Counted from the stretch's first letter, positions 23,198-35,541 are shown. The stretch is 64,000 nucleotides of DNA from Primulina eburnea (GCF_022965805.1 NW_027330916.1:36001-100000); one strand, 5' to 3'. Numbers and translations are program-made. Notes: generated by a model from the letters alone, not told the origin.

Positions 23198-23399
23198 ATA
23201 CCTTACAGCTTTAAGTTTACTTTTGCATTCCAATGTTGTGGGAATCGGGATTTAGATTTTGAACTTAGAATTGCGATAGGATTGCATGTTCTACTCAGTA
23301 TTATTTGTGGGATTAAGATAGAAGAATTGTGACCTTTACATGCCTATAAGCTTAGCTCTTGTGAGTATTTGGGTTCACCTTAGTGTTCCGAACTTTCAG
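23198..23399 (+). other. Putative intron at the E3 gag-protease boundary (donor damaged)
   Basis: A 202-bp non-coding stretch sits exactly where E1 has its intron and shares GCATGTTCTACT and flanking text with it. Its acceptor is ACTTTCAG. Joining ATA-G to GG-AGA gives I-G-R-I-F in frame. The donor reads ATACC where E1 has GTAACC, so a G-to-A change probably broke it. Confidence 0.65.
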
Positions 23400-26300
23400 G
23401 GAGAATTTTCATAGCTGGCTCAGCTACCAAAGCCCTGATAGATTCGGGGGCTACCCACTCATTTATTTTGGAGGTCTTTGCCAATTTCCTCAAAGTCAAG
23501 ACCATAGGGCTAGATATAGCCTATTCAGTAGTGTTGCCTTCAGGCGAAGAGATGACAACCACCAATGTGATACGAGACATAGATCTTGAGCTCCATGGCA
23601 ATCTTGTTTATGCGGATCTTATAGTGTTGCCGATGCCAGAGTTTGACATCATTCTAGGGATGGATTGGCTACTGCGGAACAGAGTTTTGATCGACTTCCG
23701 GCGGAGATCCGTTCTAGTCTGACCGTCTGGAATGACTCAGTTCTTATTCGAGCCGGACATGTACTTTCCTTTACCACGTATTATTCCGTTTGTCCAGACT
23801 AGGAAGCTCATGCATAGAGGGTGTCAGGAATTTTTAGCCACCTTTGTATCTGTCCCCGAGGCACCCAGTCAGTCAGCTTCAGACGTTCCGATTGTTAGAG
23901 ACTTCTTAGACGTGTTTCCTGATGACGTCTCTGGTATGCCACCTGAGAGAGAGGTGGAGTTTTCCATCGAGCTTATGCCAGGTACGGCTCCGATCTCAAA
24001 AGCGTCGTACCGACTTCCACCGACAGAGATGGGAGAGCTTAAGAAGCAGATACAGGAACTTCTGGACAAGGAGTTCATTCGCTCTAGCTTCTCACCTTGG
24101 GGCGCGCCAGTCTTGTTTGTTAAGAAGAAGGATGGCTCTATGAGACTTTGTATTGACTATCGGGAGTTGAACAGGGTTACAGTGAAGAATAAATACCCAC
24201 TTCCGAGGATTGAGGATATGTTTGACCAGTTGGAGGAAGCTTCGATTTTCTCCAAGATTGATCTGCGTTCCGGTTATCACCAGTTGAGGGTGAGAGATGC
24301 TGATGTTTCGAAGACTGCTTTCAGGACTCGTTATGGCCACTACGAGTTCCTTGTGATGCCGTTCGGTTTGACCAATGCGCCCGCGATCTTCATGGATCTC
24401 ATGAATCGCGTATTTCAGCTGTACCTCGATCAGTTTGTGATAGTGTTCATAGACGACATTCTCGTCTATTCTAAGAATTGGGAGGATCACATCAGGTATC
24501 TGACCACAGTGTTGCAGACATTGCAGAAGCACAAAAATTCGCAAAGTTCAGTAAATGCGAATTCTGGCTAGAGAAGGTGGCGTTCTTAGGCCACATTGTT
24601 TCCAGCAGTGGCATTGAGGTAGACCCCGTGAAAGTTGCAGCAGTCAGAGATTGGGTGGTGCCGCAGAATGCATCAGAGATCCGCAGTTTTCTTGGCTTAG
24701 CAGGATATTATCGGAAATTCATTAAGGGATTCTCCTTTATTGCAGTTCCACTCACAGCACTGACCAAGAAGAATGTGAAATTTGCTTGGAGCGAGGAGTG
24801 TTAGAAGAGCTTCGATACTTTGAAGCAAGCTCTTACCTCAGCTCCAGTTTTTGCCATGCTGTCAGGGCTCAGTGAGTTTGTTCTGTATACCGATGCTTCG
24901 AAGCTCGGTCTTGGCGCTGTATTGATGCAGCATGGGAAGGTGATAGCATATGTTTCTAGACAGTTGAAGACTCATGAGAAGAACTACCCTACCCATGATC
25001 TAGAGTTGGCTGCATTAGTTTTTGCCTTGAAGATTTGGAGGCATTATCTGTATGGATAGATGTGTCAGATCTTTACCGAACACAAGAGCCTCAAGTATTT
25101 CTTTATGCAGAAGGAGCTGAACATGCGTCAGAGGCGTTGGTTGGAGCTTGTGAAGGAATATGAATGTGACATTAGCTACCACCCGGGTAAAGCTAATTTA
25201 GTTGCGGATGCATTGAGCAGAAAAGTCGCAGTGATGGCTCATTTGACAGTGTCGAGACCTCTTCAGATTGAGATGCAGAGGTTTGATCTTGAGACTTATC
25301 CTCAAGGTAGAGTTCCCCGTCTATCTACCTTGACCATTCAGTCTTCCCTTCTGGACCGTATTCGCAGTGGTCAGTCATCAGATGAGTAGTTGGCCAAGTG
25401 GAAGCAGAGAGATGAGGCCAAGGGCAGTGTCTTGTATTCAGTCAGCGATGGTATTGTGATATACCGAGATAGGATATGGGTTCCTAGCAGTGATTCTTTC
25501 CGAGCAGATAATCTATCAGAAACCCACATGTCCCCGTACTCTATTCATCCAGGGAGTACGAAGATGTACAAAGATCTGCAGCTTTTGTATTGGTGGCCTG
25601 GTATGAAGAAAGACATCAGACGATTTGTATCCGAGTGCTTGACTTGTCAGTTAGTGAAGGCCGAGCATCAGAGACCAGCAGGTTTGCTCAAGCCTCTCCC
25701 TATTCCCGAGTGGAAGTGGGAGAATGTTACCATGGATTTTGTGACCGGTTTGCCGAGGTCAGCCAGAGGATCGAATGATATCTGGGTGATTGTAGATCGT
25801 CTTACCAAATCAGCGCACTTCTTTCCTATTAAGACGACTTTCACCATGGTTCAGTATGCAGAGTTGTATATCCGTGAGATAGTCCGACTCCATGGTATTC
25901 CAGTTTCTATCGTGTCTGACAGAGATCCGAGATTCACTTCCTTGTTTTGGAAGAGCTTGCATTCGACTATGGGTACGAAGTTGCTGTTTAGCACAGCTTT
26001 CCATCCGTAGACAGATGGACAGTCAGAGCGAGTCATTCAAATTTTAGAGGATCTTCTCCGTGCTTGCGTCATTGATTTCTCTGGGAGTTGGGAGTCGAAC
26101 TTACCATTGGTTGAGTTCACCTATAACAACAGCTTCTAGTCTTCTATTGGTATGGCTCCGTATGAAGCACTGTATGGCCGCAAGTGCAGATCTCCTGTTC
26201 ATAGGGATGAAGTAGGAGAGAGAGCAGAGTTGGGTCCAGAGATTATTCTGCAGGCTGCAGATGTAGTAGTTAAGATCCGTGATAGGATGAGGACTGCTCA

Positions 26301-26777
26301 GAGTCGACAGAAGAGTTATGCCGATCAGCGGAGGAGAGATTTAGAGTTTGCAGTGGGCGACCAAGTCTTTGTGAAGGTGGCACCTATGAAGGGTGTCATG
26401 AGATTTGGCAAGAAAAGGAAGCTCAGTCCGAGATTTATTGGACCATTTGAGATCCTCGACAGAGTTGGGACGCTAGCTTATCATGTGGCTCTTCCGCCGA
26501 GTCTGGCCGAGTACACAATGTCTTTCACGTCTCTATGCTAAGGAAGTATTTGGCGAATCCTTCGCATATCTTGAACTTCGAGCCGTTGCAACTTACTCCG
26601 AACCTATCTTATGAGGAGAGGCCAGTGCAGATCCTAGACAGGCAGGAGAAGAAGCTTCGGAACAAGCTGGTTAGGCGAGTCAAAGTCAAATGGCTCAATC
26701 ATCCAGAGGAGGAAGCTACATGGGAGTCTGAGCCGGAGATGAGAGATCGTTACCCCGAGTTATTCGGTGAGTTTTAA
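23400..26777 (+). pseudogene. pol: E3 Pol (protease, RT, RNase H, integrase, chromodomain-like tail)
   Basis: The domain order is complete: protease (LIDSGATHSF), RT ([10 protein letters not shown] near 24445), RNase H ([13 protein letters not shown]), integrase ([27 protein letters not shown]) and the tail VKVKWLNHPEEEATWE. Breaks are TGA at 23720, a frameshift near 24535, TAG at 24802, 25057, 25387, 26008 and 26137, and a frameshift near 26510. Judging from the E1 and E4 proteins, most of the stops replace CAG or CGA. Around these points the protein remains highly similar to the family, so decay is recent relative to the divergence of families. Confidence 0.9.
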
Positions 26778-26778
26778 T

Positions 26779-26811
26779 TTCGAGGACGAAATTTCTTTTA
26801 AGGGGGGAGGA
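26779..26811 (+). promoter_or_regulatory. E3 TTCGAGGACGAA block and polypurine tract
   Basis: TTCGAGGACGAA at 26779-26790 is followed by AAGGGGGGAGGA (26800-26811), just before the 3' LTR. Confidence 0.88.
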
Positions 26812-26812
26812 T

Positions 26813-29800
26813 TGTAGAACCCGTAACTTAGACTACGTATAAGCCATGCATAATTCTACTATTTTAAATTAAAATGATTTTTTTTCCTTAAGTTAATTAT
26901 TTCATGCAGCAGTTGATTTTTATCATTTCAGTTTATTCAGTGAGGCCGGACTGGAGTTGGAGTTTAGAGATAAAATTTAAGATTCAGAAAATATTTCCAG
27001 GATTTAATTTAGCTAGCAAGTAAGTTAATTTAAGTTAAAAAGGAGGTTGAGGATTTATTTTAATTACTTGTGGGTGAGTAGGAAATAAATTCATTTGAGT
27101 TCAATTAATTAAGGGATTAGTTCCCTTAATTAATTAAAAGATTAGTGAGGCTTTTAAGGGTTATTAATTTACTAGATAATCAACAATTCCCCTCCATTTA
27201 TTAGTGAATTTTCGGCCACTCCTTAGTAGAATAGACAATTATTTTGCCAACTCACCCTTTTTATCTTTCTTTGCATTAAATGGAGTAGGATAATCCTTCA
27301 ATTTTTTTTCTAGCACCATTTAATTAGCATTATCCTATCCTAGTCTAGTATCATGAAGAATAATCGGCCACCTCACCCCATCCAATCCCTTCAACAAATC
27401 ATTTGATAGCAACAATTATTCAAAATTCAAATAAAGGTAGACTTGGTCACCCCTTTGTATCCCTTTATTATTGGATCTCCCCTCACTATCTTAACAACCT
27501 TAATCCCTTTCCCACACCACCGAATTCAGTAGCATTTCAGTAGGGTTAACCAAGAAAAAAATCGAGGGAATTAGTGAGAAAATTCGAGAGCAAGAAGGTA
27601 GAAAAGAAAGCGCTTCACTCCTCCGCCCCGGATCGTCTCGCTCTTTCGTTTTTCTTTCAAACGAAAATCAAGGCATGTTTTTAATCTTTCTTGCTCTTCA
27701 GTCAAGTCCTAATATTATTTTTAAACATCACTTGTACATGATTTTATACAAGAAAACCGAAATATACATCAAGCTTTTTTGAAATGCATGTGCAGATATT
27801 TTTTCGACTATCATGGCAGCTTCGCGATTTTCTCAAGTTTTGTGGTTTCAGGTGGATGGTTAGATTCCAGGATCACTAGGCTACATCTAGACACATACTA
27901 GGGTGTGTCAAGACTGTGATGGTCCATTCAAACAAGCCCCATGCATGACAGAAATCGAAAATAACAGCAGCTTCTCTTCCTTGCCATTTATGTTTCGAAA
28001 TTCTGTGTGTGCTGTCAAAGGAGAAATGATCTGATCTTGACTGCCCCAAGGGCCTATAGCCATGGTTAGATCACTTCCCTAGCATGTCTAAGACATGACT
28101 AATTCGCCCTTTTGGTGGCTTGGTCCATGGTGCGCCGGTTTTTAAATCAAAATCAAGAACAGCCCCATCCCCTTCTCGTCCCTTCGGTTTTTGACAGCAT
28201 TTGTGCTTCGAGTTTTGTGGAATGGTATGGATCTTGGTTGGCCTATGGCCCTTAGCCACGGTTCATACCCTAACACTGGATGTCTAAATCGTGCCATGGT
28301 CAATGAAATGGCCACTGGAACGGCACAAGACAACGAACGAAGCGGAACCCCCCAAGCTCTCAGATTTCGTTCTCGGCTAGAGGTGTGGTCGTGTTTCTGG
28401 TGTGGTTCGGATTGTGGCTGGCCTAGGGCCCTTAGCCATGGTTCGAATCATTTCTTGGGATGTTGGTAAGAGGTTATGGTCAGTGGTTCAAGCCCCAATG
28501 GCCATTAGCCTCGCAAACGACGCAAGCAAACCAAGCACAATTGCTGTATTTTTTGACAGCAACTTGCTGTGTCGGTTCGGTGGCTCGTTTGAGTTCTCGG
28601 TTGGCTTTTAGCCTATGTCCTTGGATTGTACAGTGCCTCATTGAGTTGGGAAGGTCATGGTTTTGACCGTTCTTCATTCGGATCATTTTTGAGGTCGTAG
28701 AATTTACGGTGCGATGTGCCAAATTAACTCTCGAAAGAGTGTTTCATGTTTTGACCTCCATTCACCTAGATTTCGGCCCTCATCATTTTAGGAGCATTAT
28801 TTTATCATTTTAGGCGTATTTTAATCATGAATACATGATGGTTCAGTGTTGGTTCGGGTTGGTTCGGAGTCATGATTAAATACGAAGTCGGTTTGCGTAA
28901 TTGTCACAGTTTTGAAGGTTATTGCATAGTTTGGTCAAGTAAATCTATTGCATACTTTTCATGACATATTTAGTTTGCAGCGAGCCTAGGAGCGATCCAA
29001 TCCCATCAGTAAAATGGGTACAGGATATTTCATTCAGTTTTTTAATTATATTACGTGCAAAAATACAAATTTTTAGATTTATGCGATATTGCTTGTGGTC
29101 ACTTTACTATCATGCTTAAGTCCGGTCCCCATTATCGGCCCGGTCACCAGTTACCGGTCAGCTCAAATGTTTCACCCAGTACTGTGGCAGTAGTCTGATC
29201 AGATGTAAATCCGATCCCCAGTATCGGTCCGGTCCCCATTATCGGTCAGCTCAGTTCAGTTCAGGGACCACATGCGTAGACCATAATCTCACCAGAAAAT
29301 TATTACAAGCTATTTCAGTATAGGGCTCACAGGATCAAACAGTTTAACTATGATTTTCAGTTCAGCTATGCACGTATTATAATTAATCTTGACACTACAG
29401 TTTTTACGATATGCATCATGACATGATATTTTTACTCCCATGCAAAAATTTATTATTTATTTACTCATTATTTACGATATATGCATGTTGAGTCTTTAGA
29501 CTCACTAGACTTGATTGTTGTAGGTACTGATGATGTCGGGATCGAGGGCGGGGACCAGTGAGCTAGCTTGGGTCGGCAGTAGTGGCACCCGAGGACTTCA
29601 GTTTCAGCACTTGCCATTTTATTTTTGATGCTCAAATATTTTATCAGTTGTTAAATTCTTTAACTTGTTATTTTGGCAAGTAATAATTTCTTCCGCTGCT
29701 ATTTTGAACGTTAAACATTTTATCATTTTTTGGTATGAATGAGGCACTCCATTTATTTTAAAAGAAAAATTTTAAATTTCCCGTAAATTTTCTAGTAAGG

Positions 29801-29817
29801 ATTTTGAGGCCCTTATA
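26813..29817 (+). repeat. E3 3' LTR (3005 bp)
   Basis: Partner of 11047-14037. It also ends CCTTATA. It carries CCAGTACTGTGG at 29176-29187 and the hairpin TGAGTC-TTTA-GACTCA at 29489-29504. The right target duplication GCTCC follows. Confidence 0.92.
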
Positions 29818-32720
29818 GCTCCGGTATTTATTTGTGAAAAAGAAGGATGGCAGTATGCATCTTTGCATTGATTAATGAGAGCTTAACAGAGTCACTATAA
29901 AAAATAAGTATCCACTGCCTAGAATTGAAGATTTATTCGACCAGTTGCAAGGAGCATCGATATTTTAAAAAATTGATCTGCGATCTGGATACCATCAATT
30001 GAAGGTAAAAGAGTCAGATGTTCATAAGACAACATTTCGCACGAGATACGGGCACTATGAGTTTATGGTCATGCCATTCGGATTGACCAATGCACCAGCG
30101 ATCTTCATGGATCTCATGAATCGCGTATTTCAGCCGTATCTAAATCAGTTTATTATTTTCTTCATTGATGACATATTGATCTATTCCAAGAGCAGAGAGG
30201 AGCATAGCCGTCATTTGAGGACAACACTGCAATTATTGCAAGATAGGAAACTTTATGCAAAATTCAGCAAGTGCGAGTTTTGGCTTGTCGAGGAATGGCC
30301 AGTACCAAAGAGCGTCACCGAGATTCGCAGTTTCTTGGGATTAGCTGGCTATTATTGCAAGTTTATTCAGGGATTCTCATCTATTGCGGTAACTCTGACA
30401 TCTTTGACTAAGAAGAATGCAAAGTTTATTTGGGGATCCGAGTGTCAAGCCAGTTTTGACAAGTTGAAGCAAACCTTGATTACAGCGCCAGTATTATCTA
30501 TGCCATCAGGGCAAGGGGAGTATGTTCTTTACACCGACACCTCTAAACTTGCTTTTGGCGCAGTTCTTATGCAAAACGACCGAGTTATCGTCTATGCGTC
30601 CAGACAAATAAAAATTCATGAGAAGAATTACCCTACCCATGATCTTGAGCTTGCAGCAGTAGTATTTGCATTAAAGATTTGGAGACATTACCTTTATGGG
30701 GAGATGTGCAAAATATTTACATATCATAAAAGCTTGAAATACTTCTTCACCCAAAAGGAGTTGAATATGAGACAACGCAGATGACTTGAGTTAGTGAAGG
30801 ATTATGACTGTGACATTAGCTATCAACCGGGGAAAGCTAATGTGGTGACATACGCATTGAGCAGAAAAGCAGCAATTATCACTCAATTATCACTCCAAAG
30901 ACCGTTGCAGTCCGAGATACAGCGGTTTCAGCTTACAGTGTATGCTAGGGGCGAGGCCCATAATCTTGCCACATTATCAGTGCAGTCGACTTTGAGAAAC
31001 AGAATTCGTGATGGGCAGTCTACCGATGAGCAGTTGCAAAAGTGGAGAGCAAGAGATGAAGCCAAGGGCCAGAATTTATATTCAGTGGTGGATGGTTTAG
31101 TTCTTTATCGAGATCGTCTATGGGTTCCTAGTGACGATTCCTTGAGAGATCTTATTATGAAGGAAGCCCATGATACACCATATTCTATTCATCCGGGCAG
31201 CACAAAAATGTATAAAGATTTGCAGTTGTTATATTGGTAGCCAGGCATGAAGAGAGAAATTTTGAGATTTGTATCCGAGTGTTTGAATTGTCAGTAAGTC
31301 AAAGCAGAGCATCAAAGACCAGCGGCGAAATTAAAGACACTCCCTATCCCTGAGTGGAAATGGGAGAATATTACTATGGACTTTGTAGTGGGATTGCCAA
31401 AGACTGTTAAGGGATTGAATGCCATATGGGTGATAGTAGATTGTCTTACAAAATCAGCGCATTTCCTACCTATTAAGACGACATTCACCATGATTCAGTA
31501 TGCAGAGTTATATGTTCGAGAAATAGTTCGTCTGCATAGGATTCCCGTGTCTATTGTTTCTGACAGAGATACGAGATTCAAGTCATCTTTTTGGAAAATT
31601 CTGCATGCAGCGATGGGCACAAAGTTATTGTTCAGTACAACATTCCATCCTTAAACCGATGGTCAGCCAGAAAGAGTTATACATATTTTTGAAGATCTAC
31701 TGCAAGCATGTGTTATTGATTTCCAAGGCAGTTGGGAACAAAAGTTACCTCTAGTGGAGTTCACTTACCAAAGTTATTGTTCAGTATAGCATTCCATCCT
31801 TAAACCGATGGTCAGCCAGAAAGAGTTATACAGATTTTGGAAGATCTACTGCAAGCTTGTGTTATTGATTTCCAAGGCAGTTGGGAACCAAAGTTACCTT
31901 TGGTGGAGTTCACTTACCAAAGTTATTGTTCAGTACAACATTCTATCCTTAAACCGATGGTCAGCCAGAAAGAGTTATACAGATTTTGGAAGATCTACTG
32001 CAAGCTTGTGTTATTGATTTCCAAGACAGTTGGGAACCAAAGTTACCTCTAGTGGAGTTCACTTACAATAACAGTTTCCAATCAACAATTGGAATGGCTC
32101 CTTTTGAGGCACTTTATGGAAGGAAATGTAGATCTCCGATTCACTGGGACGAGGTTGGGGAAAGAAGAGATATTGGTCCAGATGTGATTGAAGAGATAGT
32201 TAAGCTTGTAATAAAAATTCGTGAGAGAATGAAGACTGCGCAAAGCCGCCAAAAGAGTTATGCAGACAAAAGGCGAAGAGACTTAGAATTTGCAGTGGGC
32301 GACCACGTATTTGTGAAAATAGCACATATGAAGGGTGTTATGCGCTTCGGCAAGAAGGGCAAGCTTAGCCCAAGATTCATTGGCCCGTTTGAGATTTTGG
32401 AGAGAATTGGGACACTAGCTTACAGAGTGGCATTGCCACCAACACTTTCAGGAGTTCACAATGTGTTCCACGTCTCAATGCTGCGGAAGTACATGTCGAA
32501 TCCGTCACACGTGCTTAATTATGAACCACTTCAGTTGACTCCAAATATGACATATGAAGAAAGACCTGTCCAGATCTTAGCCAGGCAAGAAAGACGATTG
32601 CGAAACAAAGTCATTCCAATGGTCAAGATCAAGTGGCTGAATCACTCGGAAGAGGAAGCTACTTGGGAAACCGAGGGGGACTTGAAGATTCGCTATCCAG
32701 ATTTATTCAGTAAGTTCTAA
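29818..32720 (+). pseudogene. pol: E1 Pol, remainder after E3 (RT to chromodomain-like tail)
   Basis: Resumes RT after the E3 insertion. There is a one-base insertion near 29826, stops near 29875 and 29966, TGA at 30782, TAG near 31238 and TAA near 31295. The [10 protein letters not shown] box is intact near 30160. About 28 codons of the segment after CEFWL (the FLGHIVS region) are missing at 30283. RNase H has [13 protein letters not shown], an Ala-to-Thr change in the motif. Integrase carries a threefold 149-bp repeat (31621-32067) that destroys the frame. The last part (31986-32720) is open and encodes the integrase end and the tail VKIKWLNHSEEEATWE. The whole is dead. Confidence 0.9.
31621..32067 (+). 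repeat. Three tandem copies of a 149-bp integrase segment
   Basis: The unit starts AAAGTTATTGTTCAGTA at 31621, 31770 and 31919. It covers the coding region for the HPxTDGQ motif to the VEFTY segment. The copies differ by a few bases. The unit is not a multiple of three, so each copy shifts the frame. A single copy is normal for the family. Confidence 0.93.
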
Positions 32721-32721
32721 T

Positions 32722-32756
32722 TTCGAGGACGAAATTTTATTTAAGGGGGGGAGGAA
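32722..32756 (+). promoter_or_regulatory. E1 TTCGAGGACGAA block and polypurine tract
   Basis: TTCGAGGACGAA at 32722-32733 directly follows the pol stop codon. A G-rich purine run (32743-32756) abuts the 3' LTR. Confidence 0.88.
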
Positions 32757-32757
32757 T

Positions 32758-35541
32758 TGTAAGGTCTAAAGTTAAGACGACGTAACCCAACTGCATGCAA
32801 ATCTAGGAAATATGAAAATGAGTAATTAATTGATTTTAATTGCTAATTGATTAAGTGACATACATGCTTATATGGTAAATATGATTTTATCATCATCATG
32901 CACAAAATCGTATTTTTAGGAATATTCAAGTGACGATCGAGGACCGACGGCTGAAAAAATGTAAAAGATTTTTATTAAATAATTATTCTTAATTATTTAA
33001 AATATGGTTGTTGGTTTTTAGTATTTTTTTAAAAATAAAGGGTTTTGAGCTGGTTTTTTACGTCGGACGTAAAATTTATCGGTGTTGGGTTTTTTTTAAC
33101 TAAAATTCGAGCTTTTTAGCAACTCGTCTAATAAATTCAAAAATTTATTTAACCAAAGTTATGGTAATAGGACTAAGCTTGAGTTGATAACTTTATATAC
33201 TATATAATATGCAAAATTTCCACCCCAAACCCTACACAAGATCGCCCCACTTTTCTGAAAAACGGCCACACACCCCACAATTTCAGAAACTCTCCCCACC
33301 CCCTCTCAAAACCCCACGGCACACACACACCACAAAGGAAAAGATTTTCGAAGGTGCAAAGGGGTAGCTAGCGATTTCAATCCGTTCTTCGTCGTCAACG
33401 ATTATTCGGGCGTATATAATGCAAAGGCACGCCATACATCTCTTTTCGCATCCATAATGTCATAATATATTTTTTAAAAAGTTATTTTGTATGAAGCATG
33501 AAGTCCCAAATTTTGCTGTTCTCGTTTTTCTTATGTGCATGTTCTTTATGCAATATCTTTGATGCCATGACTCACGTTTTTACACATAAGGGGCTGCCAC
33601 GACATTAATTGATGATCAAGCTAAGATTTTATGTGATTTAGAGCCACACACAACTCACCAAAACCGAAGGTAGCAAGCCAATAGTAGAAACCGTAACTTT
33701 GCTGTCATGGGGTTAAGGTGATCGGGTTCTTCAGGGAGAGGCTGGCTTGTTCTTGGCTTGGACTATGGCTCGGCCAGGGTCTGTCTTGGTCAGGGGGAGA
33801 GTCCTAGCCATGCTAGGACTAGGTCTGGAAGGGCTGGGAGGAAGCAAGGACTCCCACCCGAGAAGTTGCACAATTTTGTGCAGACTTCGTGTGTCTGGTA
33901 AGGGTGTAGGGGATCGGCCCAGGGTTCAGGGGCTGAGCTAGGACGAGTCTTTAGAGTCTTAGGAAGGTGTGAGGGTCAGTGGTTTGGGGCCTGGGCTCGC
34001 TGGCTAGGTCCTGGAAGCAAAAGGGAGAGTCCTTGCACTAATGCAACTCTCGGCCAGTTTTGGGGGCTGAGTTGGGTTTTTGTTTTTGGGTTTTGGGTTA
34101 GGTCTTGGTGAACTTAGGGTCCAGTAGGGTACTTTAGGATGTTGGTCAAGTTTTGGATCAACGTGGTTCGGGGGTAACTCGCAAAAATCGAAAGTTGGCT
34201 CGGGGTCGAAGTTTAGGTGTCAAGTTAGGGTTTTTAACTAAGTAAAATTGAAAAATGGTTCACGGGGGTCGAATCATGGTTCATAAGGGCTAAAATAATA
34301 TAAAAGACTAAATTTTGAATTTAGAAATTTTATATTAAAGTTTTGGATTTTTCAGGAATAAAACACCGTCAAAACGATTAATTAAAGATTAATTGAAAAG
34401 CTTAATTTTATGTTAAATATAATTATGAAAAAATTAATTTAGGCTTAAATAATTATTTGGGACATGTTAGAGTCAACGAATTTAAGAAAAAGTCAAATTC
34501 GAGGAAGTTTACGTTTAGGGGTAAAACGGTCTTTTCGCACCCAAAATTAGTAAAGGTCATGACAGTGTTCTAAATGATGTATTTATGCTATTATGATTAT
34601 TTTTAAGGGTTTATGATATTTTACATGTTGATTTATGATTTTAAATGTCCATGAAATTTTATGATTAAAGGTTTACACTTAAAATACATGATGCATGCTT
34701 GGTTTCAAAAGAAAATGTTATTTTTGCATGATTTTATAAAGTGATGAAAACATGAAAACATTGATGAAAGTGAAGTAATTGTGACTATGAGGATATGAGA
34801 ATATGATTGAGGATAGGCCAAGGCTCAGTTGACGATCTTGTGTCGCTGATGTCCCCGCCGCCCAGTACTGTGGTTTCATGTAGATGGTGCCATCGACTTT
34901 TGAGAATTGAGGAAATTCACAATTAACGATCTGAATTCAATAAAAGAAAGGACAATGCTTATGATCATGAAAAAGGTAAAAATGTCATGTTATGATTGAG
35001 GAAAAAAGGTTAAGGTTTATGTTATGCATATCATGAAAAGTTATTTTTACGTAAAAGTATTTTCACTATTGCATGTGTTTTTATACGTATTATTTGTTAT
35101 AAAGATTATGGTGTGTTGAGTCTTTAGACTCACTAGGTGTGATGGATGCAGGTGAAATTGAGGGAGGTCTTGACCCTTGATTTGGCTGGACTGACGGTGC
35201 ACACAACTCGCGGGCCAACGCTTCTTCTGTTTCCTCACTTATGATTTTTATTACAATTTTACAGTAAAAGATTTTTAAAACCATTTATTTATGCTTTAGA
35301 GTGGTTTGTGAGAGGATAATATATTTCACGTTTATTGCTTTTTAGACTTGGTAAAGTAATTGACTATTTCCATTGGATTTTATTCAAAATGCTAGTGGCT
35401 TGATGTTTTATTTTAAAAAGGGATAAAATATTTTATAAAAATAATTTGATGAGATTATGCTTTGGCCGAAAATTGGGATGGTAAAAAAAATAAAAAAAAA
35501 ATTCTAGTACTTTTTAAACATTTAGAAAGGCATACGTTTCA
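32758..35541 (+). repeat. E1 3' LTR (2784 bp)
   Basis: Starts TGTAAGGTCT and ends GTTTCA. Its last 1.45 kb matches the 5' LTR pieces in this window. It contains CCAGTACTGTGG at 34862-34873 and the hairpin TGAGTC-TTTA-GACTCA at 35117-35132. I see no gene; a 64-codon frame near 33747 is low-complexity LTR sequence. Confidence 0.9.

Larger units (their letters stand above)
11047..29817 (+). mobile_element. E3: degraded Ty3/gypsy chromovirus, host of E4
   Basis: LTRs at 11047-14037 and 26813-29817 lie inside the 5-bp duplication GCTCC (11042-11046, 29818-29822). Inside are PBS, leader, gag (split by E4), a gag-protease intron, full pol and a polypurine tract. The LTRs start TGTAGAACCC but end CCTTATA, TA instead of the usual CA. 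They differ at many sites and small indels, so E3 is clearly older than E4. The coding region has seven in-frame stops and two frameshifts. Confidence 0.93.
1..35541 (+). mobile_element. E1: old Ty3/gypsy chromovirus, host of E2, E3 and E4
   Basis: The outermost element of the left half. Its parts, in order, are: 5' LTR 3' portion (1-844 joined to 8667-9286), PBS-like site, leader and gag remnant, gag-protease intron, protease and RT start (10338-11046), the rest of pol (29818-32720), polypurine tract and 3' LTR (32758-35541). By alignment base 1 matches about 34090, so the 5' LTR starts roughly 1.3 kb outside the window and its target duplication cannot be checked. Most of gag is deleted and pol carries several stops, a triplicated integrase segment and a missing RT segment, so the element is dead. 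The RT, RNase H and integrase motifs and chromodomain-like tail are of the Tekay/Del type (family knowledge). Confidence 0.9.

Noticed and set aside
33240..33340. CACACA-rich and CCCC-rich stretch as a telomere-like or promoter CpG region
   Set aside because: It is inside the E1 3' LTR; the motif is not telomeric and no gene follows.
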